A stretch of DNA of 64,000 bases from JACPUX01 sp964517465. GTDB taxonomy: Bacteria; Pseudomonadota; Gammaproteobacteria; Burkholderiales; Casimicrobiaceae. A model generated the notes under the pieces. That model saw nothing but the letters and a program-made list of their open reading frames with translations, did not search any database and was not told the DNA's origin. The translations under genes were made by a program, and so were the position numbers. The stretch lies in contig CAZFEK010000021.1 of assembly GCA_964517465.1 (NCBI GenBank), positions 6,946-70,945 of the forward strand. The letters are read 5' to 3'. This document shows, in pieces, positions 44,840-57,504 of this stretch (position 1 is the stretch's first letter; the number at the start of each line of letters is the position of its first letter).

Positions 44840-45098
44840 GCCGGCTCGTGGCCACCCGGGCTCATTGGCGCCCCGAGTCTTCGCGCGTCTTATGAGCACT
44901 GGATTCGCGTCGGGGAGCAGTTCGTGCGGCCGGGGGAGTCTCCCGGGTAGGGCGCCAAGGCCATCCGGTGCTTCGGTACTATCCCCCGATTGGCTTGGCC
45001 GGACTCCCTCGACGCGGTGATGGACGCCGAGCCTGGCAGCGGGTTAAATGCGAGTCACGAACCGACCCTCAAGCGCGCGCTGCTGTTTACGGCCCAGG

Positions 45099-46073
45099 AT
45101 GCCGATTCACCTCTCCGAATTCCCAACTCAGAACCAGCCCGCGCGTCCAAGGCGGGGCCGGCTATGCTTGCTCGCATGCTTGCTCCTGAGCTTCGCCGCA
45201 CCTGCGCAAGCCGCGGTGGGCGCTGACTGGCCGTGGTGGTCCTGGCCCTTGATTCTTTTTGCCGCCTGTTTTGTGATGGGCATCATCGCCGTGCCTGCCG
45301 GCATCGGCGGGGGCACGCTTTTTGTGCCCATCGTCGGCAGCTTTTTTCCCTTTCATCTCGATTTCGTGCGCGGCGCGGGTCTTCTGGTGGCGCTCGCCAG
45401 CGCACTTTCGGCCGGCCCGATGTTGCTGCGCGGCGGGCTCGCCAGCTTGCGTTTGGCCCTGCCGCTGGCGCTTTTGGCCTCTGCCTCCTCGATTGCCGGG
45501 GCTTTGCTGGGCCTGGCGATGCCGGCTCAAGTTGTGCAAGTGATGCTGGCTGCTGTGGTTCTGGGTATCGTGGCGCTGATGATTCTTTCGCGGAAATCAG
45601 AGTTTCCCGAGGTCAACCAGCCCGACGCGCTTGCCGAGGCCTTGAAACTCCACGGCGTTTTCGTCGACGGCGCCACCGGGCGCAGCGTGCCATGGAAAGT
45701 GCATCGCACCCTGCCCGGACTCCTGGTTTTTTTGGGCATAGGCGTGCTTGCCGGAATGTTCGGCATCGGCGCCGGATGGGCCAACGTGCCTGCTTTGAAT
45801 CTGTTGATGGGCGCGCCGCTCAAGGTTTCGGCCGGAACCTCGGGTTTGGTGCTGTCCTTGGTCGATTCTTCCGCGGCCTGGGTATATCTCAACCAAGGCG
45901 CCGTTTTGCCCATGATCGCCGTGCCCTCGGTCGCGGGTATGATGCTGGGTGCGCGCTTGGGCGCGCGAGCTTTGCATGTCCTGAAGGCGGCGGTGATCCG
46001 GCGGCTGGTGATCGTTGTGCTGCTTTTTGCCGGGCTGCGCGCTCTGGCCAAAGGCACCGGCATTTGGAGCTAG
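45099..46073 (+). CDS. Sulfite exporter TauE/SafE-family membrane protein
   Basis: The protein has about 324 residues from ATG 45099, although the frame is open further upstream. About eight hydrophobic segments occur. The TauE/SafE repeats are ACFVMGIIAVPAGIGGGTLF and LLVFLGIGVLAGMFGIGAGW, each with the Gly-rich signature. A hydrophilic loop of 40 residues separates the halves. Members export sulfite, sulfonates or other small anions. The next gene, a three-segment membrane protein, starts 6 bases downstream and is often paired with this family. Confidence 0.82.
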   Translation: MPIHLSEFPTQNQPARPRRGRLCLLACLLLSFAAPAQAAVGADWPWWSWPLILFAACFVMGIIAVPAGIGGGTLFVPIVGSFFPFHLDFVRGAGLLVALASALSAGPMLLRGGLASLRLALPLALLASASSIAGALLGLAMPAQVVQVMLAAVVLGIVALMILSRKSEFPEVNQPDALAEALKLHGVFVDGATGRSVPWKVHRTLPGLLVFLGIGVLAGMFGIGAGWANVPALNLLMGAPLKVSAGTSGLVLSLVDSSAAWVYLNQGAVLPMIAVPSVAGMMLGARLGARALHVLKAAVIRRLVIVVLLFAGLRALAKGTGIWS

Positions 46074-46079
46074 GTCGAC

Positions 46080-46493
46080 ATGGATAGTCAGGAAGAGCAG
46101 CAAACCGAGGCGCAAGCGCGTTATGCCCGCTTCTTGGATTGGGGCACACGCGCGGGTTTTGTCATCCTGGTGCTGAGTTTTGTGGTCTATGCGTTTGGCT
46201 TCACCAGTCCCTTGGTGCCGCCGGAGCGCCTGCCGCAACTTTGGTCTCAGCCGGTCGCGCAATACCTCGCAGCGACTGGTGCGCCGACCGGATGGTCCTG
46301 GGTCGGCTTGCTCCGGCACGGCGATGTCGCGGCCTTGCTGGGTATCGTGGTCTTGGCGACTTGCTCGGCATTTTGTCTGCTCGCGCTTTTGCCGGTTTAT
46401 TGGCGTCGCGGCGACCGCGCTTATTTTGCGCTGGCGCTGGCCGAGCTGGCGGTGATTGCGCTGGCGGCGTCGAGCTGGCTCACGGCTGGCTGA
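46080..46493 (+). CDS. Small membrane protein paired with TauE/SafE
   Basis: The 137-residue protein has three hydrophobic segments (FVILVLSFVVYAFGFTSPLV, ALLGIVVLATCSAFCLLALL, FALALAELAVIALAASSWL). Charged N-terminal residues precede the first. It resembles the DUF1634-type proteins that accompany TauE/SafE exporters, but I cannot be certain of the family. It starts six bases after the exporter gene, so they share a transcript and probably a complex. Confidence 0.65.
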   Translation: MDSQEEQQTEAQARYARFLDWGTRAGFVILVLSFVVYAFGFTSPLVPPERLPQLWSQPVAQYLAATGAPTGWSWVGLLRHGDVAALLGIVVLATCSAFCLLALLPVYWRRGDRAYFALALAELAVIALAASSWLTAG

Positions 46494-46735
46494 AACTAGA
46501 AACGGCAGTTGACCGCTGCTGGCAAATGGAAAGCGCATGAAGATGAACGTGTATTGCTTGTTTTCGGCGCCCAGCCTGTGGGTGCGTCGCTCCGCAACGC
46601 ATAGCGCACACCGAACTTGGCGATGCGGCTTTGCCAATCCTCGCGAGGTGTTCAACCTCGCTCCGGTTTGCGCCTTGCCTCGCCTGCGCCGGCACGCACT
46701 CTGCGCTGCGTCCAACTGCAGTTACTAGGTTGAAC

Positions 46736-47545
46736 ATGCGTTTGTTACTCGCTACCGAACACACCGAATTCGACTTCGGCGCCGAACAACTGGCATTTGC
46801 GCTGGCGCGGCGCCAGGGCGGGGCGCTGCCGGTGCTGCTGCCGATATTGAGCAATCCGGAGTTCGAGGCCGTGGCCCCGGAGCTGGCGGCAAAAGCCGAT
46901 GCCGAGGCGGCCAAGCGGCGCCGCGCGCTGGAGGCCGAGGCGGGCGTGCCCCTCGCGTTCTGCGTGCGCCGCGGTCCGGAGTTGGATCTCGAAATCGTCG
47001 ACGAAGCGCGCCGCCAGGCGACCGAACTGCTGGTGATCCGCCGGCGGGGGAAGCGGGGCTGGCTCGCCAATCTGCTGGTCGGGGAAATGGTCAGCAAAGT
47101 GCTGGCCCATGCGCCTTGTCCCATGCTGGTCGTGCCTCGCGGGGCCAAGATGTGGTCGCGCGGGGTGTTGGTGGGCATCGATCCGCTCGCCGCGGGCCAC
47201 GGCGCCCTTGACCTGGCGATCCGTTTCGCCAAGGAATGGCAGTTGCCGCTGACCCTCGTTGGCGTGGTGGAAAGCGGCGGCGAGCGCTCCCCGGTCCAAG
47301 CCGCCTTGGAGCGCGCGCTGGGCCGAGCGCAGTTGGCTGGAGTCAATACCACCGGCTCGCTGCGGGCGGGGAAGGTGTCCGAGGCGCTGTTGGAAGCCCT
47401 GGAAGAGCAGGGTGCCGACTTGCTGGTGCTCGGGCGTCATAGCGGCGGCCTGGCGCGCGCTTCGGTCGGCGGCAGCGCGCACAAACTCATGGGCATGGTG
47501 GAATGCCCAGTTCTTGTCGACGCCGGCCAAGTAGACCGCGGATAA
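46736..47545 (+). CDS. Tandem universal stress protein (UspA-like)
   Basis: The 269-residue protein has two Usp domains. The first begins MRLLLATEHTEFDFGAEQLA. It contains the LVIRRRGKRGWLANLLVGEM segment and ends in KVLAHAPCPMLVVPRG. The second starts SRGVLVGIDPLAAGHGALDL and contains LVLGRHSGGLARASVGGSAH, ending in MVECPVLVDA. The G-2x-G-9x-G-S/T-type nucleotide motif is best kept in the second half. ATG 46736 is chosen over the longer frame, since the fold begins there. No binding partner is visible. Confidence 0.83.
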   Translation: MRLLLATEHTEFDFGAEQLAFALARRQGGALPVLLPILSNPEFEAVAPELAAKADAEAAKRRRALEAEAGVPLAFCVRRGPELDLEIVDEARRQATELLVIRRRGKRGWLANLLVGEMVSKVLAHAPCPMLVVPRGAKMWSRGVLVGIDPLAAGHGALDLAIRFAKEWQLPLTLVGVVESGGERSPVQAALERALGRAQLAGVNTTGSLRAGKVSEALLEALEEQGADLLVLGRHSGGLARASVGGSAHKLMGMVECPVLVDAGQVDRG

Positions 47546-47720
47546 TTCCGTTTTCCAACCGAGACGGAAACGCGAAGGCGAGCGAAACGCGGCGTCTTCG
47601 TTGCGCCCTGAACTCGGCGCGGCCTTTGCGCCGCGCATGCAAAGCCGGCAAAACCAAGGTGCGCTTAGGATTTGGAATCGGCGAACGCCCCAGCTGATCG
47701 CCCTACTTCTTCGGGGTGGC

Positions 47721-51365
<3,645 letters not shown>

Positions 51366-51430
51366 GGTTGGGGGTGCAGAACAAGGGTCCGAGCGGGATG
51401 AGTGCATTATACGGTTCGCCTGCGGGACGG

Positions 51431-51540
51431 CGCCGCCCGGCGGAGCATTCGGGCCAAGGCAAAGTCTCAGTGACGCCGGGCGAAACGCGGCGCCTTCGCT
51501 ACGCCGTTTCCTTGGCGTGGCCGCTCCGGCGCCGCCCGGC
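51431..51540. repeat. Single dispersed copy of the 100-bp repeat (family C)
   Basis: The core GGGCCAAGGCAAAGTC, CGCCGGGCGAAAC, CGGCGCCTTCGCTACGCC, GTTTCCTTGGCGTGGCCGCT and CCGGCGCCGCCCGG is nearly identical to the tandem units at 63711-64000. It lies between the divergently transcribed hydantoinase and chemoreceptor genes. A further degenerate relative, GCGAAACGCGGCGTCTTCG, appears near 47584. Confidence 0.85.
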
Positions 51541-51605
51541 ACTCAAGGAATTCTCCTCGCCGGCCGTTAAGCCTTGAACAATCCGCTATCGATGGGGGTG
51601 GTCAG

Positions 51606-53636
51606 GTGGACGCATTGTTCGCGCCGGCGACGGCGCTTTTGAGCCGTTTGCGCTTTACTCGAAAATTCTTGATCATCGGCCTCTTGATGATTCTGGCCAT
51701 GGGTGCTTTGACTGCGATCTTGGTCGTGCAGTTGTTGTCCAGCGCGCGTCAGGCCAGCCGCGAGCTTGCCGGTTTGGAAGGGGTGCGGGCCTCGATTCAG
51801 CTCATCCAAAAAGTGCAGCAGCACCGCGGGCTTTCCTCCGCCTTGCTGGGCGGAGCGAGTGACATGCGCCCCAAGGTGGACGCGAAACAGGCGGAAATCA
51901 GCGAAGCCATCAAGAGCGTCGAAGCGATCGAAGCAAAGTACGGCAGCCTCTTCGACACCGGCGCGGCTTGGAACACGGTGAAGACCCGCTGGGATAAGCT
52001 CAAAGGGGAGGGTTTGGTGCTCTCCGTGCCGGAAAACCAGGCCGAACATGGGGCGCTGATCGACAGCGTTCTCTTCTTCTTGCGCCAATACGCCGAGCGC
52101 TCGCTTTTGGTGATGGATCCTGACGTCGGCGCGTATTACATGGTCGATACTGCGGTCGCCAAGCTGCCGCTGATGATCGAGCGCTTGGGTCGTTTGCGCG
52201 CCAAAGGCATGAGCACTTTGGTGGCCAAGGAGAGCACTTTGCAGGACGGACAGGAATTCCGTTTGCATGTCTCGGTGCTCAATTATTTGGGCGAAAACCT
52301 GCGCCAAGACGTGGAACGCGGGACCAAGCAGAGCCCGGTCTTCGCGCAAGCGGCCGGGCGTCTGGTCAAAGAGTTTCCGGAACAGATGAAGAGCTTGTTG
52401 AAACTCGTGGAATTCGACATTCTCACTGGAAGTTTCATCACCACACCCGACGAGTGGTTCGAGAAGTCCTCGGTCGTCATCGATGGCGCCTATGGCGACA
52501 TTTTCCAGTCCTTGCTGCCTGGCGCCAATCGCATCATCGAAGCGCGCAAAGCCGCTGCCTATCGCAACCTGGTGCTCAGCTTGGGCGGTGTCGGCGCTGC
52601 CATCCTGCTGCTCGTTTACCTCTTCGGCGGCATGTATTTCGGAATCAAGGGGACGGTGGACGAGCTCAACGCCGGAGCGGCGAGGATCGCCCAGGGTGAC
52701 CTCACCGAACGCATACCCGTCCACACGCAGGACGAGCTGGGCGAGGCCGCGGGCAGCTTCAACCAGGTGAGCGAGGCCTACGCGAAACTGCTGCGCAGCG
52801 TGCAGCACAGCGCGGCCGAGGTCGAGCGCGCGGCGCGGCAGTTGTCCCAGGTGTCGGCGAAGGTGAAAGATGGCTCCAACCACCAGACCGAGGCCGCTGC
52901 CGGCACGGCGGCTGCTGTCGAAGAGATGAGCGTCAGCGTCGATCAAATCGCCGAGCACGCGCGCCATGCCCACGGGCTCTCCTCGGAAGCGGGCACGCTT
53001 TCGGAAGAAGGCGGCCAGGTGGTGGAAAACACCGTCCGCGAAATCAATGCCATCGCCGCTGCAGTGACAGCTTCGGCGGGGAGAGTCGAAGAACTGGGCG
53101 CGCAGTCGTCCAAGATCTCCGCCATCATCGGCACCATCAAGGACATCGCCGACCAGACCAATCTCCTGGCGCTCAATGCGGCCATCGAGGCGGCGCGTGC
53201 CGGTGAGGCCGGGCGCGGCTTTGCCGTGGTGGCCGACGAGGTGCGGCAGTTGGCGGCGCGCACCGCCCACGCCACCACCGAAATCAGCGGCATGATCAAT
53301 GCCATTCAAAGCGGCACGAGCGAGGCGGTTAGCGCCATGCAGGGCGGCGTGGCGCGGGTCAACGAGGGTGTTTCGCTCGCGGCGCGTGCCAGCGAATCGA
53401 TGAATCGCATCCACGACGGTGCCCGGCAGGTGATCGCCTCGGTCAATGACATTTCCAATGCGCTGCGCGAGCAAAGCCAGGCATCGACCAGCGTGGCGCG
53501 CAATGTCGAGCAGATTGCCCAAATGGCTGAAGCCAACCATGCCGCGGTGAACGAAACGGCCAGCACGGCCCAGGAACTGGAACGCCTGGCCAGCGATCTG
53601 CAGGGGCAGATGCGCCGCTATCGTCTGGCTGCTTGA
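51606..53636 (+). CDS. Methyl-accepting chemotaxis protein
   Basis: The 676-residue receptor starts at GTG. A first membrane segment (LIIGLLMILAMGALTAILVV) precedes a periplasmic sensor of about 260 residues. An IQKVQQHRGLSSALLGG segment near 60-80 resembles nitrate/nitrite-sensing (NIT-like) helical domains. A second segment (LVLSLGGVGAAILLLVYLFG) is followed by HAMP (GAARIAQGDLTERIPVHTQD) and the methyl-accepting domain, whose CheA/CheW hairpin reads DQTNLLALNAAIEAARAGEA. It controls flagellar CheA from the inner membrane; flagellar genes lie outside this window. A strong terminator follows at 53765. Confidence 0.93.
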   Translation: MDALFAPATALLSRLRFTRKFLIIGLLMILAMGALTAILVVQLLSSARQASRELAGLEGVRASIQLIQKVQQHRGLSSALLGGASDMRPKVDAKQAEISEAIKSVEAIEAKYGSLFDTGAAWNTVKTRWDKLKGEGLVLSVPENQAEHGALIDSVLFFLRQYAERSLLVMDPDVGAYYMVDTAVAKLPLMIERLGRLRAKGMSTLVAKESTLQDGQEFRLHVSVLNYLGENLRQDVERGTKQSPVFAQAAGRLVKEFPEQMKSLLKLVEFDILTGSFITTPDEWFEKSSVVIDGAYGDIFQSLLPGANRIIEARKAAAYRNLVLSLGGVGAAILLLVYLFGGMYFGIKGTVDELNAGAARIAQGDLTERIPVHTQDELGEAAGSFNQVSEAYAKLLRSVQHSAAEVERAARQLSQVSAKVKDGSNHQTEAAAGTAAAVEEMSVSVDQIAEHARHAHGLSSEAGTLSEEGGQVVENTVREINAIAAAVTASAGRVEELGAQSSKISAIIGTIKDIADQTNLLALNAAIEAARAGEAGRGFAVVADEVRQLAARTAHATTEISGMINAIQSGTSEAVSAMQGGVARVNEGVSLAARASESMNRIHDGARQVIASVNDISNALREQSQASTSVARNVEQIAQMAEANHAAVNETASTAQELERLASDLQGQMRRYRLAA

Positions 53637-53764
53637 GCGCAAGCGGCGAGGAGCGTTTCTTCGGCCGCCGCTCTGGGCGCTTGGCGCGCGGCACGGCGCC
53701 GGATTGGGGAGCGTTGGCGATTGGCCCCCGCTTTCCGGCCCAGGCAGGCCGCCCCGAGGTGCGC

Positions 53765-53794
53765 GCAACGGCGCCGGCCATCACGGCGCCGTTT
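53765..53794 (+). terminator. Rho-independent terminator after chemoreceptor gene
   Basis: AACGGCGCC pairs perfectly with GGCGCCGTT around a 9-base loop, and five Ts follow. It lies 129 bases after the chemoreceptor stop and 41 bases before the CopD-like start, so it separates two transcripts. A TATATT just beyond it may be a -10 element for the copD-comEC pair. Confidence 0.8.
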
Positions 53795-53834
53795 TTGTTA
53801 TATTCGGCGCATCACTACAACCAGGGTGGGCAAG

Positions 53835-54308
53835 TTGGAGAGCTTCATTCTCGCACGGGCGCTGCACGTGCTGGCGGTGATCCTCTGGATCGGCGGCGTG
53901 GCCTTCGTGACCTGGGTGATACTGCCCAATGTGCGCCGTATGAAGGCGCCGCAGGAGCGGATCGCCTTTTTCGAGCAAATCGAAGCGCGCTTTGCTTCGC
54001 AAGCGCGGGGGTGGACTCTTTTGGCCGGCGCCACCGGGTTCTACATGCTGCACCTGCTCGATGCCTGGGGTCGTTATGCCCAAGCGCAATTCTGGTGGGT
54101 GCATGCGATGACCGCGGTTTGGGTAATCTTCACCCTCATGCTCTTCGTGCTCGAACCCCTGGTTTTGCATCGCGTGATCAAGGCGCGCGCCGAGCGCGAC
54201 CCCGAGGGCACGTTTCGACGTATCGAGCGTTTGCATTGGGCGCTCTTGAGCCTATCTCTGATCGCCGCGGGCGCCGCGGTGATGGGGGCCCACGGCTGGG
54301 TGTTCTAG
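53835..54308 (+). CDS. CopD-like membrane protein
   Basis: The 157-residue protein has four hydrophobic segments: ILARALHVLAVILWIGGVAF, LLAGATGFYMLHLL, WWVHAMTAVWVIFTLMLFVL and LSLIAAGAAVMGAHGWVF. The conserved His/Trp positions (LHVLAVILWIGG, WWVHAM, RLHW) resemble CopD/DUF2269-type proteins that may bind haem or copper. It starts at TTG 53835 or GTG 53826; the choice is uncertain. comEC begins six bases after its stop. Confidence 0.7.
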   Translation: MESFILARALHVLAVILWIGGVAFVTWVILPNVRRMKAPQERIAFFEQIEARFASQARGWTLLAGATGFYMLHLLDAWGRYAQAQFWWVHAMTAVWVIFTLMLFVLEPLVLHRVIKARAERDPEGTFRRIERLHWALLSLSLIAAGAAVMGAHGWVF

Positions 54309-54314
54309 GCCGCC

Positions 54315-56723
54315 GTGCGCTGCGCTCTGCTCGCTTTTGCGCTGGGCGTGGGGCTGCTGCAGCAACAGGCGGCGCTCCCCTCCTGGGCGAGCGGAGGAGT
54401 CGGCCTCGCCTTGCTTGCGCTGGTCATCGGCGCGGTCATGGCCGGGGAAAACGCTTCGCAACCGATGCTTCGGGCTGCCGCTTGGGGCGTGGCCGTTTGT
54501 TGCGCCGGCGCACTGGGTTACGCCTGGGCCGGGTGGCGCGCGCAAGACCGTCTCGCGGACGCCTTGCCTGGTGCCTGGGAAGGGCGGGATGTGCGCCTGA
54601 TCGGGGTGGTCGATGATTTGCCTCAGCCCGGAGGGGATGGCAGTCTGCGTTTTGCCCTGGCTGTGGAAAGGGTCGAAACCGAAGCGGCGACTTTGCCCTC
54701 GCGCCTGTCGCTGGCCTGGTATCCGCAGCGCCTCGCGGGTGAAATCGTTCCTCCGCCGGAGGTCCACGCCGGCGAGCGCTGGGCGCTCACGGTTCGCCTG
54801 CGGCGCATGCACGGCAACCTCAATCCGCACGGCTTCGATTTCGAACTTTGGGCGCTGGAGCGCAATCTGCGGGCCAGCGGGTATGTGCGCAACGACTCCG
54901 GCAACCGACGCTTGGACGAATTCGCCGGCCGGCCGATGGATTACCTCGAACGCCTGCGCGAGCGATATCGAACGCAGATCCTTGCCGCGCTCCCGGAGGC
55001 CCCTTACGCCGGGACCCTCGTAGCCCTGGCGATCGGGGACCAGCGCGCCATTCCCGCGGCGCAGTGGCAAACCTTCAATCGCAGCGGCATCGGGCATTTG
55101 ATCAGCATTTCCGGTCTGCATGTAACCCTTTTTGCTGCCTTGGTCGGCGGCCTGGTCTTCTTCCTTTGGCGGCGGGTGCACCGCCTCACGCAATGGCTGC
55201 CGGCGCATCATGCCGCAGCGCTGGTGGGTTTGCTTGCCTCTGCCGGTTATGTCTTGATTGCTGGTTTCCAGGTGCCGGCGCAGCGCACCCTCTACATGCT
55301 CGCCGTGGCGGCTCTCGGTTTGTGGCTGGCCCGACCCGGAACGGCAAGCGCCGTCTTGTTGTGGGCGCTGGCCGCGGTGCTGGCTATCGACCCCTGGGCG
55401 GTGTTGGCCCCTGGTTTCTGGCTCTCCTTCAGCGCCGTGGCGCTGCTTTTTTACGTCAGCATCCACCGCGCCGGCGCGACGAGTTGGATCGCCACTGCGG
55501 TGAGCGCGCAGTGGGCCATGACGCTCGGTTTGATCCCGCTGCTCTTGCTCTTTTTCCAGCAAGTGTCGCTGCTTTCGCCTTTGGCCAATGCCGTGGCGAT
55601 TCCAGTGGTGAGTTTCGGGGTGGTGCCGCTCACCCTCCTTTATCTGATTTTGCCTTTCGATGGCCTGCTGCATGCGGCCCATGCCGTGTTCGCCCTGCTT
55701 GCCGGTGGCCTCGAGGTGCTCGCTGCCGGTCCTGGCGCGGTGTGGCAGCAGCATGCTCCGCCGTTTTGGGCAGCAGCGCTGGGCGCGGCGGGCGCGCTAT
55801 TGCTCCTGGCGCCGCGAGGAGTGCCCGGTCGCTGGCTGGGTGCGCTGTGGCTGGCACCGGCGTTTCTGATTCAGCCGGCGCGACCGTCCGAAGGGGAGGT
55901 TTGGGTCCGCGCGCTGGACGTGGGGCAGGGCACTGCCGTGGTGCTGCATACGGCTCGCCAGAGCTTGCTCTACGACACCGGTGCGCGCTTTTCTCCGAAC
56001 AGCGACGCGGGTAACCGCATCATTGCGCCGTTTCTGCGCGCAACCGGGGCATCGCGCTTGGGCGCGCTGGTGGTGAGCCATCAGGATACCGATCACAGCG
56101 GTGGCGCGCTTTCTTTGTTGCAGACCGTGCCCGCGGATCGGCTGCTGAGTTCTCTTTCCCCGGAACACGAAATTTCCCTCGCGGCGGCCGCAGCCGGAAT
56201 CGAAAACCGGCGCTGCGAGGCAGGCCAAGCATGGGAATGGGACGGGGTGCGTTTTGCCGTGCTGCATCCCTTGGCTGCTGCTTACGAAAACCCCAAGCTC
56301 AAAGCCAACGACCTTTCTTGCGTCATCCGGGTGGAGGATCGCTTGGGCAGCGTGCTGCTGGCCGGCGACATCGAGGCACGAAGCGAGTTGGAGCTCTTGC
56401 GGCGCTCCCCTGAGGCGCTGGCCAGCACCGTCCTGCTGGCGCCGCATCACGGCAGCAAAACCTCATCGACCGCTGCGTTTCTCGATGCCGTGGCGCCGCG
56501 CCTGGCGCTGCTCACGGTGGGTTATCGCAATCGTCACGGACATCCCAAGCCGGAAGTGCTGGAGCGCTATCGCGAGCGCGGCATTGCCCTTTGGCGTACC
56601 GACGATGAAGGCGCGATCGCGCTGCGCTTCACAAAAAATGGTCCGCAAGCGGAAGGCTTTCGCAGCCAGGAGCGGCGCTACTGGCGCGAGTCTCCACGCA
56701 GGGAGGAAGCCGCGGCGCAATAG
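54315..56723 (+). CDS. comEC: DNA internalisation competence protein ComEC/Rec2
   Basis: The 802-residue protein starts at GTG. The N-terminal membrane segments and the soluble OB-like domain (RDVRLIGVVDDLPQPGGDG) precede the competence core with the ISISGLHVTLFAALVGGL motif and many hydrophobic segments. The C-terminal metallo-beta-lactamase-like domain has VRALDVGQGTAVVLH, VVSHQDTDHSGGAL and LLAPHHGSKTSST. ComEC forms the channel that takes single-stranded DNA across the inner membrane in natural transformation. Its presence suggests competence, but the type IV pilus genes are not in the window. Confidence 0.93.
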   Translation: MRCALLAFALGVGLLQQQAALPSWASGGVGLALLALVIGAVMAGENASQPMLRAAAWGVAVCCAGALGYAWAGWRAQDRLADALPGAWEGRDVRLIGVVDDLPQPGGDGSLRFALAVERVETEAATLPSRLSLAWYPQRLAGEIVPPPEVHAGERWALTVRLRRMHGNLNPHGFDFELWALERNLRASGYVRNDSGNRRLDEFAGRPMDYLERLRERYRTQILAALPEAPYAGTLVALAIGDQRAIPAAQWQTFNRSGIGHLISISGLHVTLFAALVGGLVFFLWRRVHRLTQWLPAHHAAALVGLLASAGYVLIAGFQVPAQRTLYMLAVAALGLWLARPGTASAVLLWALAAVLAIDPWAVLAPGFWLSFSAVALLFYVSIHRAGATSWIATAVSAQWAMTLGLIPLLLLFFQQVSLLSPLANAVAIPVVSFGVVPLTLLYLILPFDGLLHAAHAVFALLAGGLEVLAAGPGAVWQQHAPPFWAAALGAAGALLLLAPRGVPGRWLGALWLAPAFLIQPARPSEGEVWVRALDVGQGTAVVLHTARQSLLYDTGARFSPNSDAGNRIIAPFLRATGASRLGALVVSHQDTDHSGGALSLLQTVPADRLLSSLSPEHEISLAAAAAGIENRRCEAGQAWEWDGVRFAVLHPLAAAYENPKLKANDLSCVIRVEDRLGSVLLAGDIEARSELELLRRSPEALASTVLLAPHHGSKTSSTAAFLDAVAPRLALLTVGYRNRHGHPKPEVLERYRERGIALWRTDDEGAIALRFTKNGPQAEGFRSQERRYWRESPRREEAAAQ

Positions 56724-56880
56724 CAGCCAGGCGCAAAGCCGGGGTTTGTGTCACCGCGTTTTTCCGTTTTCAGGGCGAGCCCCCGTTTCATCGCTTGGCG
56801 CCAGGGCGCCCCGCCTTGCCTCCGGCGCGTTCTTGCATCGGGCGCGCGGCTTGGTGTTGTTCTCTTGGTCCGGGCCGGAA

Positions 56881-57339
56881 TTACAGGGGCAGCGCCATTT
56901 CGCATTTCAGTTCGCGCAGCGAGACGTGGGTGCGCACTTGGGCAAGCCCCGGCAGCTTGAACACGAAATCGCGCAGAAATGAGTCGTAGGCGGGGATGTC
57001 GGGCACCAGCACTTTGACGAGGTAATCCGCGTCGCCGGTGGTTTCGTAGAGCTCTACCACTTCGGGTCGGGCGAGCATGGCTTTTTCGAAAGCTTCGACT
57101 GCGCCCTCGGTATGCCGGGCGATGGAGATGTGCAGCCACATGCAGGCAGCCAGGCCCACCCGCTGTCGATCGACCTCGACGGTGTAACGGCGAATGACAT
57201 GGGACTTTTCCAACTCCTTGACCCGACGCCAGCACGGCGAGGCCGACAAGCCAACGCGCTCGGCCAGCTCCTGCACGGTGATACGGCCGTCCCGCTGCAA
57301 TTCGCGCAGAATCCGGCGGCTGGTTTTGTCGAGAAGCAT
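56881..57339 (-). CDS. Lrp/AsnC-family transcriptional regulator
   Basis: The 152-residue regulator is counted from ATG 57339 (MLLDKTSRRILRELQRDGRI). An N-terminal winged HTH (ITVQELAERVGLSASPCWRR) is followed by the RAM ligand-binding domain (VDRQRVGLAACMWLHISIAR, ETTGDADYLVKVLVPDIPAY, SLRELKCEMALPL). Family members respond to amino acids. It is divergent from the indolepyruvate oxidoreductase gene, whose substrates come from aromatic amino acids, so it probably regulates that gene. The frame extends upstream but family similarity does not. Confidence 0.9.
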   Translation of the reverse strand: MLLDKTSRRILRELQRDGRITVQELAERVGLSASPCWRRVKELEKSHVIRRYTVEVDRQRVGLAACMWLHISIARHTEGAVEAFEKAMLARPEVVELYETTGDADYLVKVLVPDIPAYDSFLRDFVFKLPGLAQVRTHVSLRELKCEMALPL

Positions 57340-57504
57340 TTTCCGGAAAGCGATGAGGAAGAGGAAATATTTGCCGCATTGTAGCTCGTCAGCGGCAAAA
57401 GCAGGCAAGCTTTTTCAGTCCGAGTGAATTAGCATTCCGCGGACAAGAAACCATTGGCGCCATCGGAGTCCAAGGCTTTAAGGTGGCGTTTTTCAGGAGG
57501 AAGT

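Noticed and set aside
44840..45098. Possible riboswitch upstream of the TauE/SafE gene
   Set aside because: Several G/C-rich stems are present, but no known aptamer core could be matched by eye and there is no expression platform.
51366..51542. N-terminal extension of the hydantoinase protein
   Set aside because: It is encoded by the family C repeat; the family's opening (WIDRGGTFTDI) is near ATG 51365.
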